Notes: generated from the letters alone by a model not told the origin. A stretch of 64,000 nucleotides of DNA from SKVR01 sp046291875 (GCA_046291875.1 JBKBSF010000004.1:124001-188000); one strand, 5' to 3'; shown: positions 52,851 to 62,452, counted from the stretch's first letter. Made by a program: numbers and translations.

Positions 52851-53441
52851 ATGGAAGAGGGGTATATCAAGTTCGGGTGTTTCTGGGAGAAAACTGACCC
52901 TTTGTCGGAAGAGGACACTGCAGAGATCAATGAATTCAGGCAAAGGCTGCACAATCTGGGCCTGATCGGTCAATATCCGGATGGGATAGGATACGGCAAT
53001 ATAAGCATACGGCTATCGCAGGATATTTTCCTGATAACGGGTTCGGCAACCGGGGGAATAAAGCAACTAACGAACAATCATTTTTCATTGGTAATATCCT
53101 TTGATTTTGTCAGGAATGAACTCCACTGTTCAGGGCCTGTTCAGGCTTCTTCTGAATCGCTGACACATGCTGCAATTTACGAAAGTCAACCTCAAGTCAG
53201 TGCTGTAATTCATATTCATCATCTACCTACCTGGAAAAAGTGGCTTAATTTGCTACCTACCACAGACCCTAAAATTGAATATGGCAGCCCTGAGATGGCT
53301 CTTGCGATCCAGCAAATAATATTTGAATCGTCTGCCACATCAGGCATTATCATAATGTCGGGTCATCGTGAGGGAATAATAGCATATGGAGAAAATACTC
53401 AACAAGCATTTGATTTAATTCTACTACATTTAGAAAAATAA
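52851..53441 (+). CDS. Class II aldolase/adducin family protein next to mtnA
   Basis: 196 residues, metal-dependent fold with IHIHH (His-x-His) near residue 123 and SGHREGIIAYG near the C-terminus, giving three metal-binding histidines. In this family MtnB dehydrates methylthioribulose 1-phosphate, and Ald2-type enzymes cleave 5-deoxy- or methylthio-ribulose 1-phosphate to DHAP and an aldehyde. With mtnA alone as neighbour the aldolase role of the DHAP shunt is at least as likely as MtnB. The gap to mtnA is one base. Confidence 0.8.
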   Translation: MEEGYIKFGCFWEKTDPLSEEDTAEINEFRQRLHNLGLIGQYPDGIGYGNISIRLSQDIFLITGSATGGIKQLTNNHFSLVISFDFVRNELHCSGPVQASSESLTHAAIYESQPQVSAVIHIHHLPTWKKWLNLLPTTDPKIEYGSPEMALAIQQIIFESSATSGIIIMSGHREGIIAYGENTQQAFDLILLHLEK

Positions 53442-53492
53442 AGTTATCTTAACCCCATACATCCACTCTCTATTTACCCAAAACCCAGACCC

Positions 53493-54035
53493 ATGAAACT
53501 ATTAAAACGAATACTTCTGGCTGTGGTCATCATCATAGCTATACCTTTTGTGGCGGCAATCTTTGTAAAGAAAGACTACCAGATTGAACGCGAAATCCTC
53601 ATCTATGCTCCGGCCTATGAGATCTTTGACTTTATTCGCTACCTTGAAAACCAGGACAGCTTCAGCAAGTGGGGCAGCATGGATCCGGATATGATACAAA
53701 CCTACCGTGGTGTTGACGGCACTGTAGGAGCCATTTCGGCATGGGAGAGCGAAGACAGAAACGTTGGAAAAGGTGAGCAGGAAATCACTTCGATTGTCGA
53801 CGGCGAACGCATTGAATATGAATTGCGTTTCATAGAACCCTTCCAGTCAACATCGCAAGCCTGGATGACTACAACTCCAGTCGATGAAAGCACTACATTG
53901 GTACAATGGGGCTTTAAAGGCCGCATGCCATACCCCATGAACCTGATGCTTTTACTTATGAACTTTGACAAGATGCTCGGCGACGACCTGCAGCATGGTC
54001 TTGACAACCTGAAAAAACAGATGGAAAACAATTAA
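53493..54035 (+). CDS. SRPBCC (polyketide cyclase-like) domain protein with N-terminal membrane anchor
   Basis: 180 residues: one transmembrane helix (about 5-25), then an SRPBCC/START-type fold (about 30-175). The family binds hydrophobic ligands, but no catalytic motif can be named. It is 51 nt after the aldolase gene and may belong to its transcript. A GAGCCT/AGGCTC hairpin (54045-54059) follows the stop without a T-run. Confidence 0.75.
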   Translation: MKLLKRILLAVVIIIAIPFVAAIFVKKDYQIEREILIYAPAYEIFDFIRYLENQDSFSKWGSMDPDMIQTYRGVDGTVGAISAWESEDRNVGKGEQEITSIVDGERIEYELRFIEPFQSTSQAWMTTTPVDESTTLVQWGFKGRMPYPMNLMLLLMNFDKMLGDDLQHGLDNLKKQMENN

Positions 54036-54095
54036 CCCAAATGAGAGCCTGGCAGGCTCTGACTTAAACTATTCTCCCACTAAAAAAATCAATCA

Positions 54096-54713
54096 ATGAG
54101 AAAACCCATTTTTTTTCTGACCCTGGTCCTGCTTTTAGGATTTGGGAGCATTGCCCAGGAAGCCACCCTTCCGTTACCAGAAGTGGAGGAAAACACCTTC
54201 CATCCACCCACCACATTCATTAGCTTAAATTCCGGCATCAATGGTTTCACAGGCCTTTTCGGAGCAGCAGTAGAGGTTGGGGCTACACCCCAATTTGCCC
54301 TGGTAGGAGGAGTTGGCTTATCCGGATGGGGCGGACGATTGTCTTTGGGCGCCAAGCTCTATAACCCGGAACGCTATCCTTTCGGATCGGCATTGTTTGC
54401 AAACTACAGCCGTTCGACAGGCGGCAGCGACCTCGCTTTTAATGTAGATCTTGACGGTAAGAAATACGATATGGTGCTCGACCTGAAACCCGTTAACTCA
54501 TTTCAACTGGGCTGGGAGTACTTCTTCAGGCTTACTGCCAATTCACGGATCAATCTGCAGCTGGGCTATACCCTGCGCATGGCAGGAAGCACATCAGAAC
54601 TCTACACCATAACGAAGGGGCAGAACGATGAGGACCAGACATTCAAGGATTTCATGAGCGTATATGCACCTGGAGGTCTCACATTGGGATTGGGTCTGTC
54701 CTTCAAACTGTGA
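54096..54713 (+). CDS. Small outer-membrane beta-barrel protein
   Basis: 205 residues, signal peptide about 1-20 (cut near SIAQ), then alternating strands typical of an eight- to ten-stranded OMP. ARG-free ending LGLGLSFKL has the terminal aromatic/hydrophobic strand of outer-membrane barrels. No further function can be given. It ends at a strong bidirectional terminator. Confidence 0.7.
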   Translation: MRKPIFFLTLVLLLGFGSIAQEATLPLPEVEENTFHPPTTFISLNSGINGFTGLFGAAVEVGATPQFALVGGVGLSGWGGRLSLGAKLYNPERYPFGSALFANYSRSTGGSDLAFNVDLDGKKYDMVLDLKPVNSFQLGWEYFFRLTANSRINLQLGYTLRMAGSTSELYTITKGQNDEDQTFKDFMSVYAPGGLTLGLGLSFKL

Positions 54714-54752
54714 TAAAAAAAGCGGAAGTTCGTAATGGCTTCCGCTTTTTTT
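54714..54752. terminator. Bidirectional terminator between the OMP gene and satP
   Basis: A-run, GCGGAAG (54722-54728), 10-nt loop, CTTCCGC (54739-54745), T-run. It can end transcripts arriving from either convergent gene. Confidence 0.9.
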
Positions 54753-54766
54753 ATGAATTTATTTCT

Positions 54767-55348
54767 TTAAGCACCCATGGGCATTACAACCTTGCCATAG
54801 TACTGGTTGAGCAGTTGGCCCATTCCGATATAGATGGCTATAGAACCGCATATTACACCCTCAATGCCTGCCAGGGTATGCAGCAATTGACTGCCGGTAA
54901 TATTTGCCAGGGTGAGCAGGGCAAAAAGCACCACTACCGAACCAAACAACCAACGCATAGCCGGAACCATTTTAAAGGTGGCAGCAAACAGGAATATTGT
55001 AAACATACCCCAGATACCCAGGTAGAAGGCCATGCTGGTGGCAGAAGGCTTTCCGATAAGGCCTGCCTCGGGTGCCAGCCAGATAAACACCAGACTGATC
55101 CAGAAAAAGCCATAAGAGGTAAAGGCGGTGGTTCCGAAAGTGTTATTCTTTTTGAACTCCATGATGCCCACTACGATCTGGGCCAAACCGCCATAGAAGA
55201 TCCCCATGGCAACAATCATCATATCAAGAGGAAACAAACCCGCATTGTGTATATTGAGCAATACGGTGGTGAGGCCGAAACCCGCCAGCCCCAGAGGCGC
55301 AGGGTTTGCATAAGTGTCTTTGATTTCCAGAACAGAATTTTGGTTCAT
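54767..55348 (-). CDS. satP: Acetate/succinate transporter of the GPR1/FUN34/YaaH (SatP) family
   Basis: 193 residues from ATG 55348 (open frame upstream is not signal- or family-like). NPAPLGLAGFGLTTVLLNIHNAG is the family signature, six transmembrane segments follow. It moves acetate and succinate, likely with protons. In an organism fermenting sugars and making acyl phosphates, it fits acid export or uptake. A TACTTTTG box (minus, 55389-55382) could be its -7 element. Confidence 0.93.
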   Translation of the reverse strand: MNQNSVLEIKDTYANPAPLGLAGFGLTTVLLNIHNAGLFPLDMMIVAMGIFYGGLAQIVVGIMEFKKNNTFGTTAFTSYGFFWISLVFIWLAPEAGLIGKPSATSMAFYLGIWGMFTIFLFAATFKMVPAMRWLFGSVVVLFALLTLANITGSQLLHTLAGIEGVICGSIAIYIGMGQLLNQYYGKVVMPMGA

Positions 55349-55381
55349 TAGTGTATGTATTAAGGTGTATAAATGAAGCGG

Positions 55382-55389
55382 CAAAAGTA
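55382..55389 (-). promoter_or_regulatory. Candidate -7 box of satP
   Basis: TACTTTTG on the minus strand, an exact TAnnTTTG, 34 nt before the ATG. TTTG (55408-55405) is only 15 nt further upstream, shorter than usual. Confidence 0.4.
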
Positions 55390-55444
55390 GCTGAAAAAAA
55401 CATCCAAAAATCCGTAAAAACACTGTCTATTGAGATAATTCAAG

Positions 55445-55452
55445 TAAATTTG
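55445..55452 (+). promoter_or_regulatory. Candidate -7 box of corA
   Basis: TAAATTTG, an exact TAnnTTTG, 60 nt before the corA ATG. Only a poor -33 (ACTG, 19-nt spacer) is seen. Confidence 0.45.
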
Positions 55453-55511
55453 GACAGAAGCCACACAAGGCAAAACCAAACCGATCCATCCTGCTACTAA
55501 ATTGTTGTCTT

Positions 55512-56564
55512 ATGAGCAGAACACACACCAAAACAGGAATGTCGCCAGGCAGCCTTGTATTTGTGGGAAACAAGAAAACCGATAAAACACATATCCACGT
55601 TATCGACTTCAAACCAGACGAGGTAAAGGAGTTCAAGACACACACACCTGAGGTTGTTTTCCCTCTCAAGGACACATCTTCCATCAGCTGGATTGATGTA
55701 AAAGGGATACATGACTCTGAAATGGTATCTTCGCTGGGAACCCACTTCCAGATCCACCCTCTTATCCTGGAAGACATCATGAATACAGGCCAAAGACCCA
55801 AAACTGAGCTTTTCGATGATTACATTTACGTCGTAATGAAGATTCTAACCTGGAACCCCAGGCGAAAGATCATTGAGAGCGAGCAGATCAGCCTGATTGT
55901 GGGGTCGCAGTATGTGCTGACCTTTCAGGAAAGACCCGAGGATATTTTTGATCCCTTGCGCCAGCGCATACGCCAGGGCAAGGGGCGTATCAGGGGTATG
56001 GCATCAGACTATCTGGCCTATGCCATTCTTGACATAACCCTCGATAACTATTTCCAGGTACTGGAGTCCATGGGCGAGCATATGGAGATCCTTGAAGAAA
56101 AGCTCCTGAAAAACCCCGACAAGAATGTACTTCGCGAAATATATCTGCTTAAACGCGAAAATCTGATTCTACGAAAGGCTGTCTGGCCATTACGCGAAAT
56201 CAATGCTCAGCTTGAGCGATCCGAAACCTCCCTGATCAGAAAAAAAACACGCCCCTTTCTTCGAGACCTCTACGATCATACCGTTCACATCATCGATACG
56301 GTGGAAACCTACCGCGAAATGACTGCCGGCTTGCTGGAGTTGTATCTTTCTACCACCAGCCACAAAACCAATGAGGTAATGAAAGTACTTACCGTAATTG
56401 CCACCATCTTTATACCTCTTACATTTATAGTGGGTGTATACGGCATGAACTTTCATTTTATGCCCGAACTCCAATGGCCATGGGCGTATTTTGCCCTCTG
56501 GGGAATAATGCTGCTCATTGCCCTGGGTATGCTATTTCATTTCAGAAAGAAAAAATGGATATGA
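55512..56564 (+). CDS. corA: Magnesium/cobalt transporter CorA
   Basis: 350 residues with the long cytoplasmic helical domain and two C-terminal transmembrane helices joined by the YGMNFHFMPEL loop, the GMN/MPEL signature of the Mg2+ selectivity filter. Inner-membrane pentamer. It is divergent from satP and is 96 nt before the antiporter gene. Confidence 0.95.
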   Translation: MSRTHTKTGMSPGSLVFVGNKKTDKTHIHVIDFKPDEVKEFKTHTPEVVFPLKDTSSISWIDVKGIHDSEMVSSLGTHFQIHPLILEDIMNTGQRPKTELFDDYIYVVMKILTWNPRRKIIESEQISLIVGSQYVLTFQERPEDIFDPLRQRIRQGKGRIRGMASDYLAYAILDITLDNYFQVLESMGEHMEILEEKLLKNPDKNVLREIYLLKRENLILRKAVWPLREINAQLERSETSLIRKKTRPFLRDLYDHTVHIIDTVETYREMTAGLLELYLSTTSHKTNEVMKVLTVIATIFIPLTFIVGVYGMNFHFMPELQWPWAYFALWGIMLLIALGMLFHFRKKKWI

Positions 56565-56660
56565 CCTGTATTGTCCACTGACCAGCAAATGCAACGAAAA
56601 AGCACAATCCATGCTTCCTAAAAATCATAACCCCTACAACAAAACCTCATCTCTTTTTTC

Positions 56661-57614
56661 ATGATAGAAATACTTTTGCTTTTCGCAGGCTTCATCTTAC
56701 TGATCTATGGAGCAGGTTTACTTGTAGACAGTGCCTCCGCACTGGCCAAAAGCCTCAACATCCCTAATATCGTAATAGGTCTTACCATTGTGGCATTTGG
56801 AACATCAGCTCCTGAACTTATCGTGAATGTGTTTGCAGCCATACAGCAAAGCTCAGCTATAGCTCTGGGCAATGTGGCCGGAAGCAATATATTCAACATC
56901 CTGGCCATTCTGGGAATTTCGGCCCTGGTATACCCCATGGTTGTAAAGAGCAATACCACCTGGATAGAGATTCCCCTGGCTTTGCTTGCAGCGATTGTAA
57001 TGTTTGTTATGGCAGCTGATGCCTGGCTCGATCCCGGGGCTCCTTCTTTGGTTAGCAGGGCTGATGGCATTGTACTTTTGTTGTTTTTTGCCATCTTCCT
57101 GGCTTACAATATTCAGCTGGCCCGAAAAGGCGATCAGTCGGAAGAGCTGAATATTAAATCTATGAGCCGGACCAAATCGGTGCTTCTCATCATGGCGGGC
57201 TTGGCAATGCTGGTGGGCGGTGGCCGGCTGATCGTAACCTCTGCAACTGAACTTGCCATCTCGCTGGGTTTATCTGAGCGGGTCATTGCCCTCACCATAA
57301 TCTCTGCAGGAACCTCTTTGCCCGAACTGGCCACATCGGTAGTGGCGGCATTTAAGAAAAATACCGACATTGCCATTGGCAACATTGTGGGGTCGAATAT
57401 CTTTAACGTTTTCCTGATTTTAGGCACCACTGCAGTAATCAGACCGGTAACCATAGCTCCGGGAGCAGGACTCGACCTTACCCTGCATGTATTGGCAAGC
57501 TTGCTGCTACTGGCTTTTGTATTCAGAGGAAAAGGGAGGCGCATTGACAGAGCAGAGGGGGCTGTCTTCGTTTTGCTCTATGTGTCATACCTGGTATACC
57601 TTGTCGCATTCTAA
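56661..57614 (+). CDS. Calcium/sodium antiporter (CaCA family, YrbG-like)
   Basis: 317 residues with ten hydrophobic segments and two inverted alpha repeats: FGTSAPELIVNVFAA...GNVAGSNIFNIL (first) and SAGTSLPELATSVVAA...GNIVGSNIFNVF (second). These hold the conserved acidic residues of K+-dependent Na+/Ca2+ exchangers. Together with CorA it suggests divalent cation control. Confidence 0.93.
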   Translation: MIEILLLFAGFILLIYGAGLLVDSASALAKSLNIPNIVIGLTIVAFGTSAPELIVNVFAAIQQSSAIALGNVAGSNIFNILAILGISALVYPMVVKSNTTWIEIPLALLAAIVMFVMAADAWLDPGAPSLVSRADGIVLLLFFAIFLAYNIQLARKGDQSEELNIKSMSRTKSVLLIMAGLAMLVGGGRLIVTSATELAISLGLSERVIALTIISAGTSLPELATSVVAAFKKNTDIAIGNIVGSNIFNVFLILGTTAVIRPVTIAPGAGLDLTLHVLASLLLLAFVFRGKGRRIDRAEGAVFVLLYVSYLVYLVAF

Positions 57615-57754
57615 AGGCTGCAACCTCCAAGTCTCCCGAAAAAAAAGAAAGAGGCTGCCTCAACACCGCAGGTGCCGGTTGCTGAACTGCTTTTTCAAGC
57701 ACGTTCACCAGCAGGGAATTGAAAGCGACCTCTCTCCTATAGCGTGTATGGGCT

Positions 57755-58894
57755 TTAACTGATCAGCGACCGGGAGATTACAATTTTCTGGATTTCGGAC
57801 GTGCCTTCATAGATCTGGGTGAGTTTGGCCTCACGCATCAGCCTCTCCACATGGTATTCTTTAACATAGCCATAGCCACCGTGTATCTGCACCGCTTCGG
57901 TCGTAACCTCCATGGCAATATCGGCGCAATACTGCTTTGCCATAGCACTTATGGTGCCATAGGGTTGCTTCTGGTCTTTCAGCCATGCTGCCTTCAGGCA
58001 GAGATTGCGGGCATTTTCGATTTTCACCGCCATATCGGCAAGTTTGAAGGCGATAGCCTGGTGCTGGAAGATCTCTTTGCCAAAGGCCTTTCTTTCCTGG
58101 GCATACCTGAGCGACCTTTCGAAAGCCCCGGAAGCAATACCCAAGGCCTGTGCAGCAATACCAATGCGACCGCCATCAAGGGTTTTCATGGCAAACTTAA
58201 ACCCAAAACCATCCTCCCCAATACGATTTTCTTTGGGCACCTTCACATCGTTAAACATTACCGAATGGGTGTCGGAGGCCCGCATTCCCATTTTGTCTTC
58301 GTGGGGCCCAAGTGTAATGCCGGGAGTGTCCTTATCTACGATCAGGGCATTGATCCCTTTGTGCCCTTTTTCGGGATCAGCCTGTACCATCACCAGGTAG
58401 GTGGAAGCACAATTGGCATTGGTGATCCAGTTTTTGGTTCCGTTTACCAGGTAATGATCGCCTTTATCCACAGCCGTAGTCCTTTGCCGGGTAGCATCTG
58501 ACCCTGCTTCAGGTTCAGAGAGCAGGAATGCTCCGATTTTTTCTCCTGTGGCCAGGGGCACCAGGTACTTTTGCTTCTGCTCTTCGTTGCCGTAGGTTTC
58601 CAGACCCCAGTTTACCAGCGAGTTGCATACCGACATGAGCACCGACATGGATGCATCAACCTTAGAGATCTCCTCCATGGCAAGCACATAAGAGATGGTA
58701 TCCATTCCTCCGCCACCGTAGCGCGGGTCGGTCATCATGCCCAGGAAGCCCAGCTCAGCCATTTTCTTCACCCTGTCGGCGGCAAAGGTTGCGTGGGTAT
58801 CGCGTTCTATGACATCGTGCAGCAGCTCTCTTTCCGCAAAATCTTTGGCGGCCTGCTGAATCATCAATTGTTCTTCAGTAAATTCGAAATTCAT
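57755..58894 (-). CDS. Acyl-CoA dehydrogenase
   Basis: 379 residues, complete flavoprotein with FLLSEPEAGSDA, WITNA and the catalytic base in QIYEGTSEIQ near the C-terminus. Close to short-chain (butyryl-CoA) dehydrogenases of anaerobes. It is last of the five-gene minus-strand unit with hydrolase, thiolase, 3-hydroxyacyl-CoA dehydrogenase and butyrate kinase. An electron-transfer flavoprotein (EtfAB) is not in the window. Confidence 0.93.
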   Translation of the reverse strand: MNFEFTEEQLMIQQAAKDFAERELLHDVIERDTHATFAADRVKKMAELGFLGMMTDPRYGGGGMDTISYVLAMEEISKVDASMSVLMSVCNSLVNWGLETYGNEEQKQKYLVPLATGEKIGAFLLSEPEAGSDATRQRTTAVDKGDHYLVNGTKNWITNANCASTYLVMVQADPEKGHKGINALIVDKDTPGITLGPHEDKMGMRASDTHSVMFNDVKVPKENRIGEDGFGFKFAMKTLDGGRIGIAAQALGIASGAFERSLRYAQERKAFGKEIFQHQAIAFKLADMAVKIENARNLCLKAAWLKDQKQPYGTISAMAKQYCADIAMEVTTEAVQIHGGYGYVKEYHVERLMREAKLTQIYEGTSEIQKIVISRSLIS

Positions 58895-58948
58895 TTTGCT
58901 ATTGATTTGTGTGTAATGATTTGGTTTTGATTCAAGGGTTGCTTGCTT

Positions 58949-59737
58949 TCAATGGCATTGCAGTATCTCACCAAAGCAGGCTATTGATTGTATCACAGTA
59001 GCTTGTTTTTCGCGGTGAGGAATATGTCCGCAATCTTCCAGCAGCAAAACATTTACATCGGCAGCTATGTGCTGCATTTTCAATCCGAGCTGGTGTATGC
59101 TGCCATAGACATCCTTTTTTCCCTGGATAGCCAGCACCGGACAACGGATCTGACTGAGTTCGGTAAGGATATTCCATTGCTCTCCCTGGGGGGAAAGCAA
59201 GAACCCACTCCAGCCGTAAAAAAGATCATCTGTTTTGGCACCATGGTAGCGCACGAGTTGCTTTTTGAGCATGCCCTCCTGGTAGGCTTTCACTGTATTT
59301 TGTATCCCCTCTCGGGTGATGGGTTCGTTTACAACATGATCGGCTTCTGAAACTACTGCCAGCACCCGTTGGGGGAATTTTGCTGCAAAGAGCAGTGCAA
59401 TGGTGCCCCCATCGCTGTGTCCCACAAGGATCAGCTTTTGGGTTATACCAAGACAGTGCAGCAGAGCGGGCAGCACCTCAAAGGCCTCTCTATGCAAATA
59501 ATCGCTTGCAAAGGGTTGGTCCCATGCATCGGAGCGCCCATAGCGAAGGCGATCGTAGAGCAGTGCCGGCAGCCCGAGTCTTTCTGCCAGTTTTTGCGGA
59601 AAATCCTTCCACTGCTCTACGCATCCCAATCCTTCGTGCAGAAATACCAGCACAGGAAGATCAGGTTGCAACAGATCAGGTTGCAACAGTTTGTAGTACA
59701 TTTTTCTTCCGTTTATGCCGGCAAAACCTTCCTGCAT
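58949..59737 (-). CDS. Alpha/beta hydrolase
   Basis: 262 residues with nucleophile elbow GHSDGG near residue 107, acid in KKDVYGS and histidine in CGHIPH. LVFLHEGLG forms the oxyanion loop. The protein has a doubled LLQPD, caused by a 15-bp tandem repeat at 59659-59688. It starts 2 nt after the thiolase gene stop, so it is coupled to it. It may act as a thioesterase or lactonase in the acyl-CoA route. Confidence 0.85.
   Translation of the reverse strand: MQEGFAGINGRKMYYKLLQPDLLQPDLPVLVFLHEGLGCVEQWKDFPQKLAERLGLPALLYDRLRYGRSDAWDQPFASDYLHREAFEVLPALLHCLGITQKLILVGHSDGGTIALLFAAKFPQRVLAVVSEADHVVNEPITREGIQNTVKAYQEGMLKKQLVRYHGAKTDDLFYGWSGFLLSPQGEQWNILTELSQIRCPVLAIQGKKDVYGSIHQLGLKMQHIAADVNVLLLEDCGHIPHREKQATVIQSIACFGEILQCH
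59659..59688. repeat. 15-bp tandem duplication in the hydrolase gene
   Basis: GATCAGGTTGCAACA occurs twice in a row (59659-59673, 59674-59688). It adds five residues (LLQPD duplicated) without shifting the frame. Confidence 0.95.
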
Positions 59738-59739
59738 AA

Positions 59740-60984
59740 TTAGCTGGTTTTCTTGTAAACAATTGAGATCACCGTAATGTCATCGCCCCCCATATTGATG
59801 GTAAGGCCATAAGGTCTGTCGGCAGGGATATTGATCTGAGCCTGATCGGCTTTCCCGGTAAGCTGCTCCCAGATGGTAACGGCCTGGTGCACTCCTGTGG
59901 CACCGGTGGGATGCCCCCAACCAATAAGACCTCCGGTGGTGTTGAAGGGTATAACACCCTGGCGGGAGGTATTTCCTTCCAGCACAAAGTCGGCTCCTTT
60001 GCCATAATCGGCAAGCCCCATTGCTTCCACAGCCATAATGCCGGCAATGGTAAAGCAATCGTGGCACTCTACGGTGGCCACTTGTTCTTTGCTTATACCT
60101 GCCATTGCCATAGCTTTAGCGATGGCGGCCTGTGTGGTAAGCAGGCGGGTAGGATCGGCCGGGGGCCGGGTAATATCCTCCTCGGCATGGCCAAACCCAT
60201 TGATCTCCACAGCATCGGCAGGATCAATACCGCATCGGCGCAATCCCTCTTCCGAAAGCACGGCAATGGCACTGGCACCATCTGACACTTTAGAACAATC
60301 AAAAAAATTGAGAGAGTCGACAAATCCTTTGGGGTTGGGTTTGTTCATTCCGCAGGCAATCAAATCGCCGGTAGTGTTTTGGTATTCCTGGGCAGTGGGG
60401 CACAAGCGTGCATTCTCTATGGCATTCTGGTACCAGCGAGCCATGGCGGCCCTGGGTTTCTCGGGGCCAAATTTCTCGTTGTAGGCTTTGGCCCTGTCGC
60501 TGAATTTTCCGGGAAAGAAATAGGCATGCCCGTCCTTTCTTTGCTTGGCCCATCCGGCTGCAGCAAGAATATCTGCGCCATAAACCGCTTTTACAGAGTT
60601 TTGTACTTCCACCCCCAATACCATAACCACCTCGGCGGTTTCGGCAAGTACCGACCTGATACCGGTGATCAGAGCCAGGGCACCAGTGCCACAGGCTGCC
60701 TCTACCCTTGTGGAGGGCTTGTAGCGCAACCCTTCATCAATAAAGGGAGCAAACCCTGCCAGGTGGGCCTGATCGTTGAAGCGCGCTGCAATGAAGTTGC
60801 CGATGACCGTTTCATCCACATTTGCAGCCCCTCCGATTTGTTTCAATACTCCCTGACCAGCCTCACGGATGTAATCCTCCAGATCCGGACGAGGTTTCTT
60901 GGGGTGAAATTCTTTTCTGCCGGTACCCATGGAAATGGTGTTATAACCAGCTGCCATATATATTTTTCTTCTAAGTTTTGTCAT
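59740..60984 (-). CDS. Thiolase family protein
   Basis: 414 residues, thiolase fold with catalytic cysteine in VEAACGTGALAL (about residue 99), HDCFTIAG and the second cysteine/His region GLIGWGHPTGATG. The HDCF and PTGATG signs are those of SCP-x-like/non-classical thiolases rather than AtoB. It probably condenses or cleaves acyl-CoA in the same route as the neighbouring dehydrogenases. It starts 14 nt after the 3-hydroxyacyl-CoA dehydrogenase stop. Confidence 0.88.
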   Translation of the reverse strand: MTKLRRKIYMAAGYNTISMGTGRKEFHPKKPRPDLEDYIREAGQGVLKQIGGAANVDETVIGNFIAARFNDQAHLAGFAPFIDEGLRYKPSTRVEAACGTGALALITGIRSVLAETAEVVMVLGVEVQNSVKAVYGADILAAAGWAKQRKDGHAYFFPGKFSDRAKAYNEKFGPEKPRAAMARWYQNAIENARLCPTAQEYQNTTGDLIACGMNKPNPKGFVDSLNFFDCSKVSDGASAIAVLSEEGLRRCGIDPADAVEINGFGHAEEDITRPPADPTRLLTTQAAIAKAMAMAGISKEQVATVECHDCFTIAGIMAVEAMGLADYGKGADFVLEGNTSRQGVIPFNTTGGLIGWGHPTGATGVHQAVTIWEQLTGKADQAQINIPADRPYGLTINMGGDDITVISIVYKKTS

Positions 60985-60998
60985 GTTGGTTCCTCCCT

Positions 60999-62333
60999 TT
61001 ATACAAAATCATTAATGGGCCCGTAGGCATGGAAAAAGCCTGTGAGCAATACAGTGTTTACATCTTCGTTGCTGAAGGCTACTTTGTCTTGCACCAGCTT
61101 AAGCCCAATGTTGCGCGAGTTGCGGGCATACTCCACAGCCAGTTGACCTCCCAGGGTCTGCAGGTTTTTCAGATCAGCAAAATACCCTTTCAGGTATTCC
61201 TCTTTTCGGGCATCTCCCACAACGGCTTTCCACGGCTTCAATGCCTTAGGATCTTCGCCCAGCATGGGTTGGCACCGTTGTGCTATGGCTTCCATATCTT
61301 CGTAGCTTTGGGTGGATGGGTTGTAAATACCCGTTGGTCTGCCCTTTTCGTATCGCAGAAAGCCATTTTTCTGTGAGCCATCATAATTCTGACCTCCCAG
61401 TACTCCCTGTTCGATCATTTTATCCAGCAGGGCACTGTGCAGGTCCTCGTCCTTTAGCCAGGGGTTCATTACGCTCATGATGTATGAACAAACATCCACA
61501 CCCACATAATCTATCAGTTGAAATATACCCATGGGACGTATCAGGTAATCCTGACTTACCTTGTTTATCATATAGAGAGCTTCGGTAAAAGTAAGATGGG
61601 CTGCAAGTTTCTCAGCCTGCTGTATGCCATAGAGTGCATCTCTCATGAAATGGCCATTGCCGATGAATCCGGCAAAATCGGCAGAAGGAACAGTGGTTTT
61701 GCGCAGGTTCCGGGCCAGGGTACGGGCAAATTCATCCAACTCAGGCAAGGTTTGAGGAGTTTTGATAATCTCAACCAGTTTTTGCACCGCAGGAGGATTA
61801 TAGAAATGCATACCCAGCACACGGCCTCCAAGCTCTGCTTTCTCGTCGAGCAGGTGAATAGGAATGGAGGAGGTATTGGTGAAAAACCATGGTTTGGTGT
61901 AACTGTTTTGATCGATCTGGCGGAAGATCTTCACCTTGAGCCTTGGGTCCTCTTTAATAGCCTCAAAAACAATGTTTGAGTTGTAGGCGGCTTCCAGCAC
62001 GTGCGAAGGCCTTACCATAAACAACACATCCTGCACGTATTGATTGATGATGTGTTCGTTTTGCACCAGGTCTTTGCGGTGTGCATACCATTGGCGCAGA
62101 GCCACAATTTTTTTTTCTGCAGCTTTGTGCACCTGGGCCCTGAGATAGTGCATAAGCCCCGACAAAGCTTCGCTGGAAGTGTCAATGGCATAGAGCACAA
62201 AGTGCCTGTCGCGGTTTTCGGGCTGCAGGCTCAGGTCGGTCATCTCCATGGCAGTGAGCAGCAGTATACCGCTCCCCATTTTACCTGCAGCGCCCAGCAC
62301 GCTTACTTTTTGAATTTTCTCTGTGTATTGCAT
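60999..62333 (-). CDS. 3-hydroxyacyl-CoA dehydrogenase
   Basis: 444 residues, NAD-binding VLGAAGKMGSG at the N-terminus, TNTSSIPI and the HFYNPPAVQKLVE catalytic segment (usual His-Phe-Phe-Asn-Pro). A C-terminal 3HCDH domain follows (about 200-440), longer than the 280-aa Hbd. Interconverts 3-hydroxyacyl- and 3-ketoacyl-CoA with NAD. A crotonase gene to link it to the acyl-CoA dehydrogenase is not in the window. Confidence 0.9.
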   Translation of the reverse strand: MQYTEKIQKVSVLGAAGKMGSGILLLTAMEMTDLSLQPENRDRHFVLYAIDTSSEALSGLMHYLRAQVHKAAEKKIVALRQWYAHRKDLVQNEHIINQYVQDVLFMVRPSHVLEAAYNSNIVFEAIKEDPRLKVKIFRQIDQNSYTKPWFFTNTSSIPIHLLDEKAELGGRVLGMHFYNPPAVQKLVEIIKTPQTLPELDEFARTLARNLRKTTVPSADFAGFIGNGHFMRDALYGIQQAEKLAAHLTFTEALYMINKVSQDYLIRPMGIFQLIDYVGVDVCSYIMSVMNPWLKDEDLHSALLDKMIEQGVLGGQNYDGSQKNGFLRYEKGRPTGIYNPSTQSYEDMEAIAQRCQPMLGEDPKALKPWKAVVGDARKEEYLKGYFADLKNLQTLGGQLAVEYARNSRNIGLKLVQDKVAFSNEDVNTVLLTGFFHAYGPINDFV

Positions 62334-62452
62334 CGATAAGAGTTTTGATGTGTTTTTTGATTAAGAGTGATATATTCTGACTTTTACCTGCCAAAGCTTG
62401 CCGAACCGTCTTAAAGATCAGCATGCATAAAAGCCATCGGCAGGGAAATACT

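Noticed and set aside
54710..55351. 213-residue plus-strand open frame
   Set aside because: It covers the satP gene in antisense, crosses the bidirectional terminator and has no family features.
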